Of a stretch of 64,000 bases of DNA, positions 1 through 7,911 are shown piece by piece. The notes beneath the pieces were generated by a model. The model saw only the letters and a list, made by a program, of their open reading frames with translations. It ran no database searches and had not been told where the DNA came from. The translations under genes and the position numbers were made by a program. The stretch covers positions 307,605 through 371,604 of the forward strand of contig CAXTKD010000002.1 in the NCBI GenBank assembly GCA_964244885.1, written 5' to 3'. This stretch comes from CAXTKD01 sp964244885. Lineage in GTDB: Bacteria; Pseudomonadota; Alphaproteobacteria; Sphingomonadales; Sphingomonadaceae. The number at the start of each line of letters is the position of its first letter. Position 1 is the stretch's first letter.

Positions 1-13
1 TGGCGTCGGTCAT
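1..13 (-). CDS. grxD: Start of monothiol glutaredoxin gene (partial)
   Basis: Only the first four codons (M-T-D-A) of a leftward gene are inside the window. A strong AGGAG ribosome binding site lies just upstream, inside the end of the BolA gene, and only three bases separate the BolA stop from this start. In alphaproteobacteria the gene directly after bolA is normally the CGFS-type glutaredoxin GrxD, which carries Fe-S clusters together with BolA. The identity is therefore inferred from the neighbour and not from sequence content. Confidence 0.45.
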
Positions 14-16
14 CAC

Positions 17-253
17 TTACTCCTGTGGCGCGGCGGTCGTGAGTGCCAGCGCGTGCAATTCGCCGCCCATGCGTCCTTGCAGGGCGGCGTAGACCATCTG
101 GTGCTGGCGGACGCGGGGCAGGCCGCGGAACGCCTCGGCGACGACTCGCGCGGCATAATGATCACCATCCCCCGCGAGATCGGTGATCTCGACGGTGGCG
201 CCGGGGACTCCGTCGCGAATCAGCCGCTCGATGTCTTCGGCGGCCATCGCCAT
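17..253 (-). CDS. bolA: BolA family protein
   Basis: A 78-residue protein of the usual BolA length. It has the BolA-fold core with the FRGLPRVRQHQMVY segment, where the conserved R and H residues around position 50 provide the cluster-binding histidine, and a conserved HALAL stretch near the end. BolA proteins pair with monothiol glutaredoxins to bind and hand over a [2Fe-2S] cluster in the cytoplasm. The start lies two bases from the stop of the upstream zeta-inhibitor gene and the stop lies three bases before the presumed grxD start, so the three are one leftward operon. A second in-frame Met at codon 3 is an alternative start. Confidence 0.88.
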   Translation of the reverse strand: MAMAAEDIERLIRDGVPGATVEITDLAGDGDHYAARVVAEAFRGLPRVRQHQMVYAALQGRMGGELHALALTTAAPQE

Positions 254-254
254 C

Positions 255-578
255 TTAAATTGCTTCCATGAACTGGCGACGCGCCTCGACCAGGCAGTCG
301 TTCATCGCCTGCCGGACCTCCGCCTCGCTCACCGGATCGTTCTGCGCCGACAGGTCGCCGAACACTTTCCGGAACACGTCCTCGTCGCCGGCCTCCTCGA
401 AATCGGCCTGGACCACCGCCTTGGCGTAGGCGTCCGACTCCTCGGGCGTGAGCTTCAGCCGGGCCGCTGCCCACTGGCCGAGCAGCCGGTTGCGGCGCGC
501 CATCAGGCGGAACTGCATCTCGGCGTCGTGCGCGAACTTGTCCTCGAACGCCTTTTCCCGGCCGTCGAACGTCGTCAT
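255..578 (-). CDS. F1-ATPase zeta inhibitor subunit (DUF1476)
   Basis: A 107-residue protein that matches the DUF1476 family along its whole length: it opens with MTTFDGREKAFEDKFAHD, has the four-helix composition rich in Ala, Glu, Arg and Gln, and is of standard length. In Paracoccus this family is the zeta subunit, which blocks ATP hydrolysis by the F1 motor with its N-terminal segment, and that inhibitory N-terminus is present here. It is the first gene of the leftward zeta-bolA-grxD operon and is divergent from purC, a gene order that recurs in alphaproteobacteria. Whether inhibition is active in this lineage cannot be told from sequence. Confidence 0.9.
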   Translation of the reverse strand: MTTFDGREKAFEDKFAHDAEMQFRLMARRNRLLGQWAAARLKLTPEESDAYAKAVVQADFEEAGDEDVFRKVFGDLSAQNDPVSEAEVRQAMNDCLVEARRQFMEAI

Positions 579-678
579 GCCGTCTCCTCGTGTCTGATGG
601 CCTAGATAGAGTGCGAGCCCCGAGCGTTCAACGTTGTCAGGCCACGACGGGTTCGTTATGGTCGCGAACGTCTCAAAT

Positions 679-712
679 CGCCTCGGACGCGCGGGTTCCT
701 GCGCCCGAGGCG
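679..712 (+). promoter_or_regulatory. GC-rich hairpin followed by a U-rich tract in the purC leader
   Basis: An 8-bp perfect inverted repeat (CGCCTCGG at 679-686, CCGAGGCG at 705-712) is followed by GTCTTGTTTTC, 30 bases before the purC start codon. The shape is that of an intrinsic terminator and could act as an attenuator of the purC-purS-purQ transcript. No match to a known purine riboswitch was recognised, so the regulatory role is inference. Confidence 0.35.
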
Positions 713-742
713 GTCTTGTTTTCGGGAACGCTGGAGGCCCTC

Positions 743-1522
743 ATGACCCGACGACGCCAAATCTACGAGGGCAAGGCCAAGATCCTCTACGAGGGGCCCG
801 AGCCCGGCACGATCATCCAGTACTTCAAGGACGACGCCACCGCGTTCAATGCCCAGAAGAAGGGCACGATCAGCGGCAAGGGGGTGCTGAACAACCGCAT
901 TTCCGAGCATCTGTTCACGATGCTCGGCAATATCGGAGTGCCGACTCATTTCATCCGCCGGCTGAACATGCGCGAGCAGCTCGTCCGCCAGGTCGAGATC
1001 GTGCCGATCGAGGTCGTGGTCAGGAACGTCGTCGCCGGAAGCCTCGCCACCCGCCTTGGCATCGAGGAGGGGACGCCGCTGCCGCGCACCATCCTCGAAT
1101 ATTACCTGAAGGACGACGCGCTCGGCGATCCGATGATCACCGACGAGCATATCGCCGCCTTCGGCTGGGCGAGCCAGGAGGAGATGCACGACATTTCCGA
1201 CCTCGCGGTCCGAATCAACGACTTCCTGTCCGGCCTGTTCGCCGGGATCGGCATCCGCCTCGTCGACTTCAAGCTGGAGTTCGGGCGGATCTGGGACAAC
1301 GACTACAGCCGGATCATCCTCGCCGACGAGATCAGCCCCGACGGCTGCCGCCTGTGGGACACCGCGACCAACGAGAAGCTCGACAAGGACCGCTTCCGCC
1401 GCGACCTCGGCGGCGAGGTCGAGGCCTATCAGGAAGTGGCGCGCCGCTTGGGCCTGCTGCCCGAGGGCAACGTCTCGACCGTCCTCGACCTCGACAAGCA
1501 CAGGAAGGCGCGGGGCAAGTGA
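743..1522 (+). CDS. purC: Phosphoribosylaminoimidazole-succinocarboxamide synthase
   Basis: SAICAR synthase, 259 residues, joins aspartate to CAIR in step 7 (bacterial numbering) of de novo purine synthesis in the cytoplasm. The N-terminus RRRQIYEGKAKILYEG is the conserved ATP-binding start of the family; further family blocks are VRNVVAGS near residue 95 and the LVDFKLEFG and LADEISPD motifs around residues 175-195. The ATG at 743 is chosen because it has a GGAGG ribosome binding site at 733-737 and gives the family length; an open frame continues upstream to 590 but has no homology. The stop overlaps the GTG of purS by four bases, indicating coupled translation. Confidence 0.96.
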   Translation: MTRRRQIYEGKAKILYEGPEPGTIIQYFKDDATAFNAQKKGTISGKGVLNNRISEHLFTMLGNIGVPTHFIRRLNMREQLVRQVEIVPIEVVVRNVVAGSLATRLGIEEGTPLPRTILEYYLKDDALGDPMITDEHIAAFGWASQEEMHDISDLAVRINDFLSGLFAGIGIRLVDFKLEFGRIWDNDYSRIILADEISPDGCRLWDTATNEKLDKDRFRRDLGGEVEAYQEVARRLGLLPEGNVSTVLDLDKHRKARGK

Positions 1523-1749
1523 AGGCGAAGGTCTACGTCACATTGAAGCCCGGTGTGCTCGATCCGCAGGGGCGGGCGATCCACCACGCGCTGGAGGGGC
1601 TGGGCTTCGAGGGCGTCGAGGGCGTGCGGCAGGGCAAGCTGATCGAACTGGACGTCGCCGACGGCACCTCGGCCGATTCGATCCACGACATGTGCCGCAA
1701 GCTCCTCGCCAACACAGTGATCGAGAATTTCCGGGTGGAAATGGCGTGA
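1519..1749 (+). CDS. purS: FGAM synthase small accessory subunit PurS
   Basis: A 76-residue protein that begins VKAKVYVTLKPGVLDPQG, the hallmark of PurS. It forms the small ammonia-channel subunit of the three-part FGAM synthase, PurSQL, which replaces the single large PurL of gammaproteobacteria. The start is GTG, overlapping the purC stop by four bases, and the stop overlaps the GTG of purQ in the same way, so purC-purS-purQ are tightly coupled. The catalytic partner purL lies about 1.1 kb downstream on the same strand. Confidence 0.95.
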   Translation: MKAKVYVTLKPGVLDPQGRAIHHALEGLGFEGVEGVRQGKLIELDVADGTSADSIHDMCRKLLANTVIENFRVEMA

Positions 1750-2408
1750 AGAGCGCGGTCGTCGTCTTCCCGGGCTCCAATTGCGACCGCGACCTGGCGG
1801 TGGCCCTGCGCGAGGTGACCGGCGAGGCGCCGGCGATGGTCTGGCACGGCGATTCGGAAGTGCCCGAGGTCGATCTGATCGCGATTCCGGGCGGCTTCTC
1901 CTACGGCGACTATCTGCGCTCCGGCGCGATGGCGGCGAAGTCGGCGGTGATGCGCGACGTTGTCGCCAAGGCCAATCGCGGAGTCGCGGTGCTCGGCGTC
2001 TGCAACGGCTTCCAGGTGCTGACCGAGGCTGGGCTGCTGCCCGGCGCGCTGATGCGCAACGCCGGATTGAATTTCGTCTGCCGCGACGTCGACCTGAGGG
2101 TCGAGAACGGCCAGACCGCCTTCACCAGCGCCTATGACGCGGGAGAGACGATCCGCATTCCCGTCGCGCACCACGACGGCAATTATTTCGCCGACGAGGA
2201 CACGCTGGACCGGCTGGAGGGCGAGGGCCGGGTGGTCTTCCGCTACGAGGGCGAGGTCAACGGCAGCCAGCGCGGCATCGCCGGGATCGTCAACAAGGCC
2301 GGCAACGTCCTTGGCATGATGCCCCACCCCGAGCGACTGATCGAGGACGCGCAAGGCGGACGCGACGGGCGCAGGCTGTTCGAAGGCCTCATGCAGGCGC
2401 TTGACTGA
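1746..2408 (+). CDS. purQ: FGAM synthase glutaminase subunit PurQ
   Basis: A 220-residue class I glutamine amidotransferase that releases ammonia from glutamine for the PurL subunit. The nucleophile is Cys86 in GVCNGFQVL, and the His-Glu part of the triad is in MMPHPE close to the C-terminus. The N-terminal VVVFPGSNCDRD segment is the family signature. The GTG start at 1746 overlaps the purS stop; an earlier Met in frame lies inside purS and gives no homologous extension. Confidence 0.96.
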   Translation: MKSAVVVFPGSNCDRDLAVALREVTGEAPAMVWHGDSEVPEVDLIAIPGGFSYGDYLRSGAMAAKSAVMRDVVAKANRGVAVLGVCNGFQVLTEAGLLPGALMRNAGLNFVCRDVDLRVENGQTAFTSAYDAGETIRIPVAHHDGNYFADEDTLDRLEGEGRVVFRYEGEVNGSQRGIAGIVNKAGNVLGMMPHPERLIEDAQGGRDGRRLFEGLMQALD

Positions 2409-2418
2409 GGAGACGGCA

Positions 2419-2607
2419 ATGCGGCGGATGATATATTTGGGTGCGCTTCTGATGACGACGGGCTGCGTCGCCGACCGCGATAGCCTCGCCGACTATTGCG
2501 ACCCGTCGAACCACTGCCACGTCCAGCACCTGGGCGACGCCTACGGCTCGCCGCAGCAGCGGCTCGACACACAGACCAGGACGATGGACCCGAACAACCC
2601 GCGCTGA
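2419..2607 (+). CDS. Small putative lipoprotein, function unknown
   Basis: A 62-residue open frame that begins MRRMIYLGALLMTTGC, a short secretion signal ending in a plausible although imperfect lipobox cysteine (residue 16). The mature part is small, hydrophilic, with two further cysteines and no recognised domain. A good GAGGAG ribosome binding site is placed six bases before this ATG; a TTG at 2401 is a weaker alternative. It starts ten bases after the purQ stop and probably rides on the purine transcript, but nothing links it to purine synthesis. Confidence 0.6.
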   Translation: MRRMIYLGALLMTTGCVADRDSLADYCDPSNHCHVQHLGDAYGSPQQRLDTQTRTMDPNNPR

Positions 2608-2625
2608 GCGTGGCAAGAGCCGGAC

Positions 2626-3363
2626 TTAGAGCGTCGTGCGGAACGGCGTGAAGTCGGTGCGTTCGTCGAAGACGTCGACCCCTTCGGAACGCTTCAAGAA
2701 GCCGACGAGCTTGTAGGTCACGGGCGTCAGGATGACCTCCCACGACACTTTCAGCACGAACTGGCTCGCCATCACCATCAGCATCGCCTCGACCGGCCAG
2801 TCGGGTGCGCCGTAGAAGGCGAGCGGGTAGAAGATCAGCGAGTCGACGCCTTGGCCGACGATCGTGCTGCCGATGGTGCGGGTCCACAGGTGCTTGCCGC
2901 CGGTCCACAGCTTCATGCGGGCCATCACCAGCGAATTGGCGAACTCGCCCGCCCAGAAGGCGCAGATCGAGGCGGCGACGATGCGCGGCACCTGGCCGAA
3001 GACGCTCTCGTAGGCGGCCTGGCCGGTCCAGCCGGCGTCGGGCGGCAGGCTCACCACCACCCACGACATGAACACCATGAACAGCATCGCGACCGTCCCC
3101 GCCCAGATGCAGCGGCGCGCGCGGGCGTAGCCGTAGACCTCGGTCAGCACGTCGCCGAGCACGTAGGAGACGGGGAAGAACAGGATGCCCGCGCCGAACG
3201 GCCAGAGCCCGATCCACGGCAGGTCGACCACCGCGCGCTTGCCCGCGCCGATGACGTTCGACAGCAGCAGGATGGTGACGAAGGCCGCCATCACGAAATC
3301 GAAATAGCGCAGCTGGCGGGAATGGAGCGCGCTGGCGTCGACTTTCTCAATCTGATCGACCAT
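2626..3363 (-). CDS. Queuosine precursor transporter (YhhQ/QPTR family)
   Basis: A 245-residue inner-membrane protein of the DUF165/YhhQ family with about six membrane segments. Family signatures include FPVSYVLGDVLTEVYGYARAR around residues 60-80 and the AFWAGEFANSLVMARMK stretch near residue 130. YhhQ imports the queuine precursors preQ0 and preQ1 for tRNA modification. The ATG at 3363 is chosen because it has a GGGGGA ribosome binding site; a longer frame upstream reads through the dispersed repeat. The gene is convergent with the small lipoprotein and divergent from purL. Confidence 0.88.
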   Translation of the reverse strand: MVDQIEKVDASALHSRQLRYFDFVMAAFVTILLLSNVIGAGKRAVVDLPWIGLWPFGAGILFFPVSYVLGDVLTEVYGYARARRCIWAGTVAMLFMVFMSWVVVSLPPDAGWTGQAAYESVFGQVPRIVAASICAFWAGEFANSLVMARMKLWTGGKHLWTRTIGSTIVGQGVDSLIFYPLAFYGAPDWPVEAMLMVMASQFVLKVSWEVILTPVTYKLVGFLKRSEGVDVFDERTDFTPFRTTL

Positions 3364-3381
3364 GTGCTCATCCCCCGATTT

Positions 3382-3465
3382 CCGTTTGTGGTGAGCTTGT
3401 CGAACCACGTGGCGGGCTCGGACTCGGGAGCAACCACGTCCTTCGACAGGCTCAGGACGAACGGG
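3382..3465. repeat. Pair of inverted dispersed repeats (REP-like)
   Basis: Two copies of a roughly 28-base element face each other: one at 3382-3409 containing GGTGAGCTTGTCGAACCAC and the other at 3437-3465 containing GTCCTTCGACAGGCTCAGGAC in the opposite orientation. Both share the GAGC(C/T)TGTCGAA core and short self-complementary ends. This core is a very common intergenic repeat in sphingomonad genomes. The pair occupies the divergent gap between the queuosine transporter and purL. Confidence 0.75.
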
Positions 3466-3529
3466 AACTTTGTTGTGTTAGCAGCTAGGCCGGGGTGACG
3501 GAACGGGTGTCGGACGCTAGGAAGCGGCC

Positions 3530-5680
3530 ATGCCGAACATCACGCCCGAGATCGTCGCCGAGCACGGCCTGACGCCCGAGGAATACAGCCGCATCCTCGA
3601 CAGCCTGGGCCGCGAGCCGAACATCACCGAGCTCGGCATCTTCTCGGCGATGTGGTCCGAGCATTGCTCGTACAAATCCTCCCGCATCCACCTGAAGAAA
3701 CTGCCGACCACCGGCCCGGTGGTGATCTGCGGGCCGGGCGAGAACGCCGGCGTCGTCGACATCGGCGATGGCCAGGCGGCGATCTTCAAGATGGAGAGCC
3801 ACAACCACCCGTCCTACATCGAGCCCTATCAGGGCGCCGCGACCGGCGTCGGCGGCATCCTGCGTGATGTGTTCACGATGGGCGCGCGGCCGATCGCCAA
3901 CATGAACGCTCTGCGTTTCGGCCGGCCCGACCATCCGAAGATGCGCCATCTGATCGCGGGCGTCGTCGCGGGCATCGGCGGCTACGGCAATTGCGTCGGC
4001 GTGCCGACGGTCGGCGGGGAGGTAAACTTCCACCCGGCTTATGACGGCAACATCCTCGTCAACGCGATGACCGTCGGCATCGCGGCCCAGGACAAGATCT
4101 TCTACTCGGCCGCCAGCGGCATCGGGAACTCGATCGTCTACGTCGGCTCCAAGACCGGGCGCGACGGCATCCACGGTGCGACGATGGCCTCGGCCGACTT
4201 CGGCGAGGATTCGGATGCGAAGCGGCCGACCGTGCAGGTCGGCGACCCGTTCACCGAGAAGCTGCTGATCGAGGCCTGCCTGGAGCTGATGGCGTCGGAT
4301 GCGATCGTCGCGATCCAGGACATGGGGGCGGCCGGCCTCACCTCCTCCTCGGTCGAGATGGCGTCGAAGGGCGGCGTCGGCATCGAGCTGGTGATGGACG
4401 ACGTGCCGCAGCGCGAGGAGGGCATGACGCCCTATGAGATGATGCTGAGCGAGAGCCAGGAGCGGATGCTCATGGTGCTCAAGCCAGGCCGCGAGGACTT
4501 CGCCGAGGCGATCTTCAGGAAGTGGGAGCTCGACTTCGCGGTGATCGGCCATGTCACCGACACCGGCCGCATGGTGCTGAAGTGGAAGGGCGAGACCGTC
4601 GCCGACATTCCGCTCGGGCCTTTAGCCGACAACGCGCCGCTCTACGACCGCCCGCACGTGCCGACGCCGAAGCGCGCGCCGCTAACCGACGTGCCGGAAA
4701 GCACCGACATCGCCGCCGATCTGCTGACGCTGATCGGCTCGCCCGACATCGCCTCGCGCCGCTGGATCTGGGAGCAATACGACCACATGGTCGGCGCCGA
4801 CACCGTCCAGCGCCCCGGCGGCGACGCCGCGGTCGTCCGCGTCCACGGCACGCGCAAGGGTCTTGCGATCACCACCGACTGCACCCCGCGTTATTGCTTC
4901 GCCGACCCCTATGAGGGCGGCAAGCAGGCGGTGGCGGAGGCATGGCGCAACCTGACCGCGGTCGGCGCGACGCCGCTTGCGATCACCAACTGCCTGAACT
5001 TCGCCAACCCGCAGCGGCCCGAGATCATGGGGCAGATCGTCGGCTGCCTCGACGGCATGTCCGAGGCCTGCCGCGCGCTCGACTTCCCGATCGTGAGCGG
5101 CAACGTCAGCCTCTACAACGAGAGCAAGGCGACCGGCGGCGGAAGCGCGATCCTGCCGACGCCGGCGATCGGCGGGCTTGGCTTGCTCGCGGATTACGAA
5201 GCGAGCGCGACGATCGCGTTCAAGGCCGATGGCGAGGACATCTACGTGATTGGCGCGCGCGCCGGGCATCTCGGCCAGTCGCTATGGCTGCGCGAGGTCC
5301 ACGGACGGGAGGACGGCCCGCCGCCGCAGGTCGATCTCGCCGCCGAGCGCGCGACGGGGGATCGGGTCCGGGCGCTGATTGCCGAGGGCAAGGTCACGGC
5401 GGTCCACGACGTGTCGGATGGCGGGCTGCTTGTCGCGCTGGCCGAAATGGCGCTGGCGGGTAATCGCGGCGCGGCGATCGAGGCGGGATGCGGCACGGCG
5501 GCCGAGGCCTTCGGCGAGGATCAGGGCGTTTACGTTCTGACCGCGCCGGCGGGTTCGCTGGAGGGCGAGGCTGGCGTTACGCGCGTTGGCCGCACCGGCG
5601 GCACGAGCCTCCTTGGCGTTGCGCTCGCCGACCTTCGCGCCGCCCACGAAGGCTTCTTTCCCGCGCTGATGAATCGCTGA
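3530..5680 (+). CDS. purL: Phosphoribosylformylglycinamidine synthase subunit PurL
   Basis: The 716-residue synthetase subunit of the three-part FGAM synthase; it converts FGAR to FGAM with ATP and the ammonia delivered by PurQ through PurS. The length is right for the small-type PurL. Recognisable blocks are the N-terminal LTPEEYSRILDSLGREPN, the FSAMWSEHCSYKSSR substrate motif around residues 40-55, KMESHNHPS near residue 88, and DMGAAGLTSSSVEM in the second half. An AGGAAG ribosome binding site precedes the ATG. It is separated from purQ by the lipoprotein and by a gene on the other strand, so it needs its own promoter. Confidence 0.97.
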   Translation: MPNITPEIVAEHGLTPEEYSRILDSLGREPNITELGIFSAMWSEHCSYKSSRIHLKKLPTTGPVVICGPGENAGVVDIGDGQAAIFKMESHNHPSYIEPYQGAATGVGGILRDVFTMGARPIANMNALRFGRPDHPKMRHLIAGVVAGIGGYGNCVGVPTVGGEVNFHPAYDGNILVNAMTVGIAAQDKIFYSAASGIGNSIVYVGSKTGRDGIHGATMASADFGEDSDAKRPTVQVGDPFTEKLLIEACLELMASDAIVAIQDMGAAGLTSSSVEMASKGGVGIELVMDDVPQREEGMTPYEMMLSESQERMLMVLKPGREDFAEAIFRKWELDFAVIGHVTDTGRMVLKWKGETVADIPLGPLADNAPLYDRPHVPTPKRAPLTDVPESTDIAADLLTLIGSPDIASRRWIWEQYDHMVGADTVQRPGGDAAVVRVHGTRKGLAITTDCTPRYCFADPYEGGKQAVAEAWRNLTAVGATPLAITNCLNFANPQRPEIMGQIVGCLDGMSEACRALDFPIVSGNVSLYNESKATGGGSAILPTPAIGGLGLLADYEASATIAFKADGEDIYVIGARAGHLGQSLWLREVHGREDGPPPQVDLAAERATGDRVRALIAEGKVTAVHDVSDGGLLVALAEMALAGNRGAAIEAGCGTAAEAFGEDQGVYVLTAPAGSLEGEAGVTRVGRTGGTSLLGVALADLRAAHEGFFPALMNR

Positions 5681-5686
5681 CGGTCG

Positions 5687-5791
5687 CCCCTCCCCTTCAG
5701 GGGAGGGGATGGGGGTGGGGCCGTGCCATAGTTTCCGAGCTGGGAGTTCGGCCGAACGCCCCACCCCAACCCCTCCCCTGAAGGGGAGGGG
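5687..5791. repeat. Dispersed GC-rich inverted repeat between purL and kup
   Basis: Two long arms of C-rich and G-rich blocks face each other at 5687-5720 and 5759-5791, each itself an inverted repeat built from CCCCTCCCC and GGGGAGGGG. The whole unit fills the gap between the convergent purL and kup genes. It belongs to the same family as the copies near 15.7, 25.6, 38.9, 43.1, 48.4 and 51.9 kb. It could end both transcripts, but no T-run is present. Confidence 0.8.
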
Positions 5792-5804
5792 CTTAGTCTG
5801 GCGC

Positions 5805-7730
5805 CTAAATCTCGACCTGGCTCCCAAGCTCCACAACCCGGTTGGTCGGGAGCTTAAAGAATTCCATCGCGGTTTCCGCATTCCTGAGCATCCAGGCGAA
5901 CAGCTTCTCGCGCCAGATCGCCATGCCCGGGCGGTCGCTGGCGATCAGGGTCTGGCGGGCGAGGAAGAAGCTCGTGTCCATCATCTTGAACTGCGGGCCG
6001 CACTTCTCGACCGACTTCAGCACCTGCGGGATGTGGGTTTCCTGCATGAAGCCGTAGCGGACGATCATCCGGAAGAAGCCCGAGCCGAGGTCGGCGATCT
6101 CGACCCTGTCCTCGTCGTCGACATAGGGCACCTCGTCGATGACGACGGTCAGGATGATCACCCGGTTATGCAGCACCTTGTTGTGCTTCATGTTGTGGAG
6201 GAGGGCGTGCGGCACGCCGTCGGGCGATGTCGTCATGAAAACGGCGGTGCCGGGAACGCGGGTCGCCGAGCCCGCCGCCGACTTGATGAACACATCGACC
6301 GGCATCGACGATTCGCGCAGGCGCTCGATCATCAGCTTCCTGCCCTTGGCCCAGGTGGTGAGGAAGGTGAAGGCGATGACGCCGACGGTCAGCGGGAACC
6401 AGCCGCCATCGGGAATCTTCGTCAGGTTCGAGGCGAAATAGGCGCCGTCGATGATGGCGAACAGGCCGACCAGCGGCACACCGTAGATCGGCTTCCACTC
6501 CCACACCGACAACACGAGCACGCCCATCATGCAGGTCGTGCAGAACATCGTGCCGGTCACCGCGATGCCGTAGGCCGAGGCGAGATTGCCCGAATTGCGG
6601 AACATCAGGACGAGCAGGATGACCATCACCAGCAGGAACCAGTTGACCAGCGGGATGTAGATCTGGCCGAGCGCGCTCGCCGACGTGTGCTCGATCCTGA
6701 GGCGCGGCAGGAAGCCGAGCTGCACCGCCTGCTGGGTGACCGAGAAGGCGCCCGAGATCACCGCCTGGCTGGCGATGATCGTCGCGGCGGTGGCGAGTAG
6801 CACGAGCGGCAGCCGCAGGAATTCGGGCGCCATCAGGAAGAACGGGTTCTGGGCCGCGGCGTCGCCGCCATCGAGCAGCAGACCGCCCTGCCCGAGATAG
6901 TTGAGCATCAGCGACGGCAGCACCAGCAGCGCCCAGCCGACCTGGATCGGCTTGCGCCCGAAATGCCCCATGTCGGCATAGAGCGCCTCCGCCCCGGTGA
7001 CGGCGAGCACCACCGAGCCCAGCGCCAGGAAGGCCAGCCGGGGATCGTGCTGGAAGAACGCGAAGGCGTAATAGGGATTGAGCGCCCGGAAGATGCCGGG
7101 ATGCTGGATGAGGTTGGAAATGCCGAGCGCGCCGATGGTGATGAAATAGATCATCATGATCGGCCCGAAGAAGAAGCCGACCTTGGCGGTGCCGTGCGCC
7201 TGGATCAGGAACAGGCCGATGATGATCACCACCGCGATGGGCAGGACGAGCGGCTGTAGCCCGCCTTGGACGACGGTCAGACCCTCGACCGCCGACAGCA
7301 CCGAAATCGCCGGCGTGATCATCGAGTCGCCGTAGAACAGCGCGGTCGCGAACACGCCGAGGATGACGAGCAGCGCGGTGGTTCGGGGCTTGCCCTGCGT
7401 CTTGCGCGACAGCAGCGCCAGCAGCGCCAGGCTGCCGCCCTCGCCCCGGTTGTCGGCGCGCATGATCAGCGTGATGTATTTCAGCGTGACGGTGATCATC
7501 ATCGTCCAGAAGATCAGGCTCAGCACGCCGAAGATGTGAAGCGGATCGACGGTCAGCGGATGATGCCCGATGAACGATTCCTTGAGCGCGTAGAGCGGCG
7601 AGGTGCCAATGTCGCCAAAGACGATGCCGACGGCGCCGACGACCAGCTTGTGCATGCTCTCCTTGCCGTGGCCGTGCCCCGATTCGGAGGCGCGGGCATT
7701 CGGCTCGGCGGCCGCCGGCGCGGTGGTCAT
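5805..7730 (-). CDS. kup: Low-affinity potassium/proton symporter Kup
   Basis: A 641-residue Kup (KUP/HAK/KT) transporter, the normal length for the family, with about twelve membrane segments in the first two thirds and a cytoplasmic C-terminal domain. The family entry motif VVGAVGIVFGDIGTSPLYALKE lies near residue 35, and YGDSMITPAISVLSAVEG follows in the third segment. It imports potassium with protons across the inner membrane. The ATG at 7730 is chosen because homology begins after a short His/Glu-rich N-terminus; the frame is open much further upstream without homology. It is convergent with purL and divergent from ald. Confidence 0.95.
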   Translation of the reverse strand: MTTAPAAAEPNARASESGHGHGKESMHKLVVGAVGIVFGDIGTSPLYALKESFIGHHPLTVDPLHIFGVLSLIFWTMMITVTLKYITLIMRADNRGEGGSLALLALLSRKTQGKPRTTALLVILGVFATALFYGDSMITPAISVLSAVEGLTVVQGGLQPLVLPIAVVIIIGLFLIQAHGTAKVGFFFGPIMMIYFITIGALGISNLIQHPGIFRALNPYYAFAFFQHDPRLAFLALGSVVLAVTGAEALYADMGHFGRKPIQVGWALLVLPSLMLNYLGQGGLLLDGGDAAAQNPFFLMAPEFLRLPLVLLATAATIIASQAVISGAFSVTQQAVQLGFLPRLRIEHTSASALGQIYIPLVNWFLLVMVILLVLMFRNSGNLASAYGIAVTGTMFCTTCMMGVLVLSVWEWKPIYGVPLVGLFAIIDGAYFASNLTKIPDGGWFPLTVGVIAFTFLTTWAKGRKLMIERLRESSMPVDVFIKSAAGSATRVPGTAVFMTTSPDGVPHALLHNMKHNKVLHNRVIILTVVIDEVPYVDDEDRVEIADLGSGFFRMIVRYGFMQETHIPQVLKSVEKCGPQFKMMDTSFFLARQTLIASDRPGMAIWREKLFAWMLRNAETAMEFFKLPTNRVVELGSQVEI

Positions 7731-7864
7731 GAGCGGAGTTGCTTCATCGCAAGCGCAGGGCGAAACGTCATGACGCCTCAAAGGTGCCGTGCAGGACCAG
7801 ATCCCGACGGGCCGCGCGCGGTAGCATGGGCGTTCCGGCCTCGCAATGGGCGGGACAGGTCCGC

Positions 7865-7894
7865 GAAAGTTTGTTATCGGCGCGCGCAACTTTC
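7865..7894 (+). promoter_or_regulatory. Inverted repeat upstream of ald
   Basis: A perfect 7-bp inverted repeat, GAAAGTT at 7865-7871 and AACTTTC at 7888-7894, separated by 16 bases, ends 17 bases before the ald start. The two half sites lie on about the same face of the helix, as expected for a dimeric regulator such as the Lrp/AsnC-type AldR, but no regulator gene is adjacent. It could equally fold as a leader hairpin. Confidence 0.3.
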
Positions 7895-7911
7895 TTGCTG
7901 GGGAGAATAAG

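Noticed and set aside
590..742. N-terminal extension of purC
   Set aside because: No homology and the ATG at 743 has a good ribosome binding site and gives the family length.
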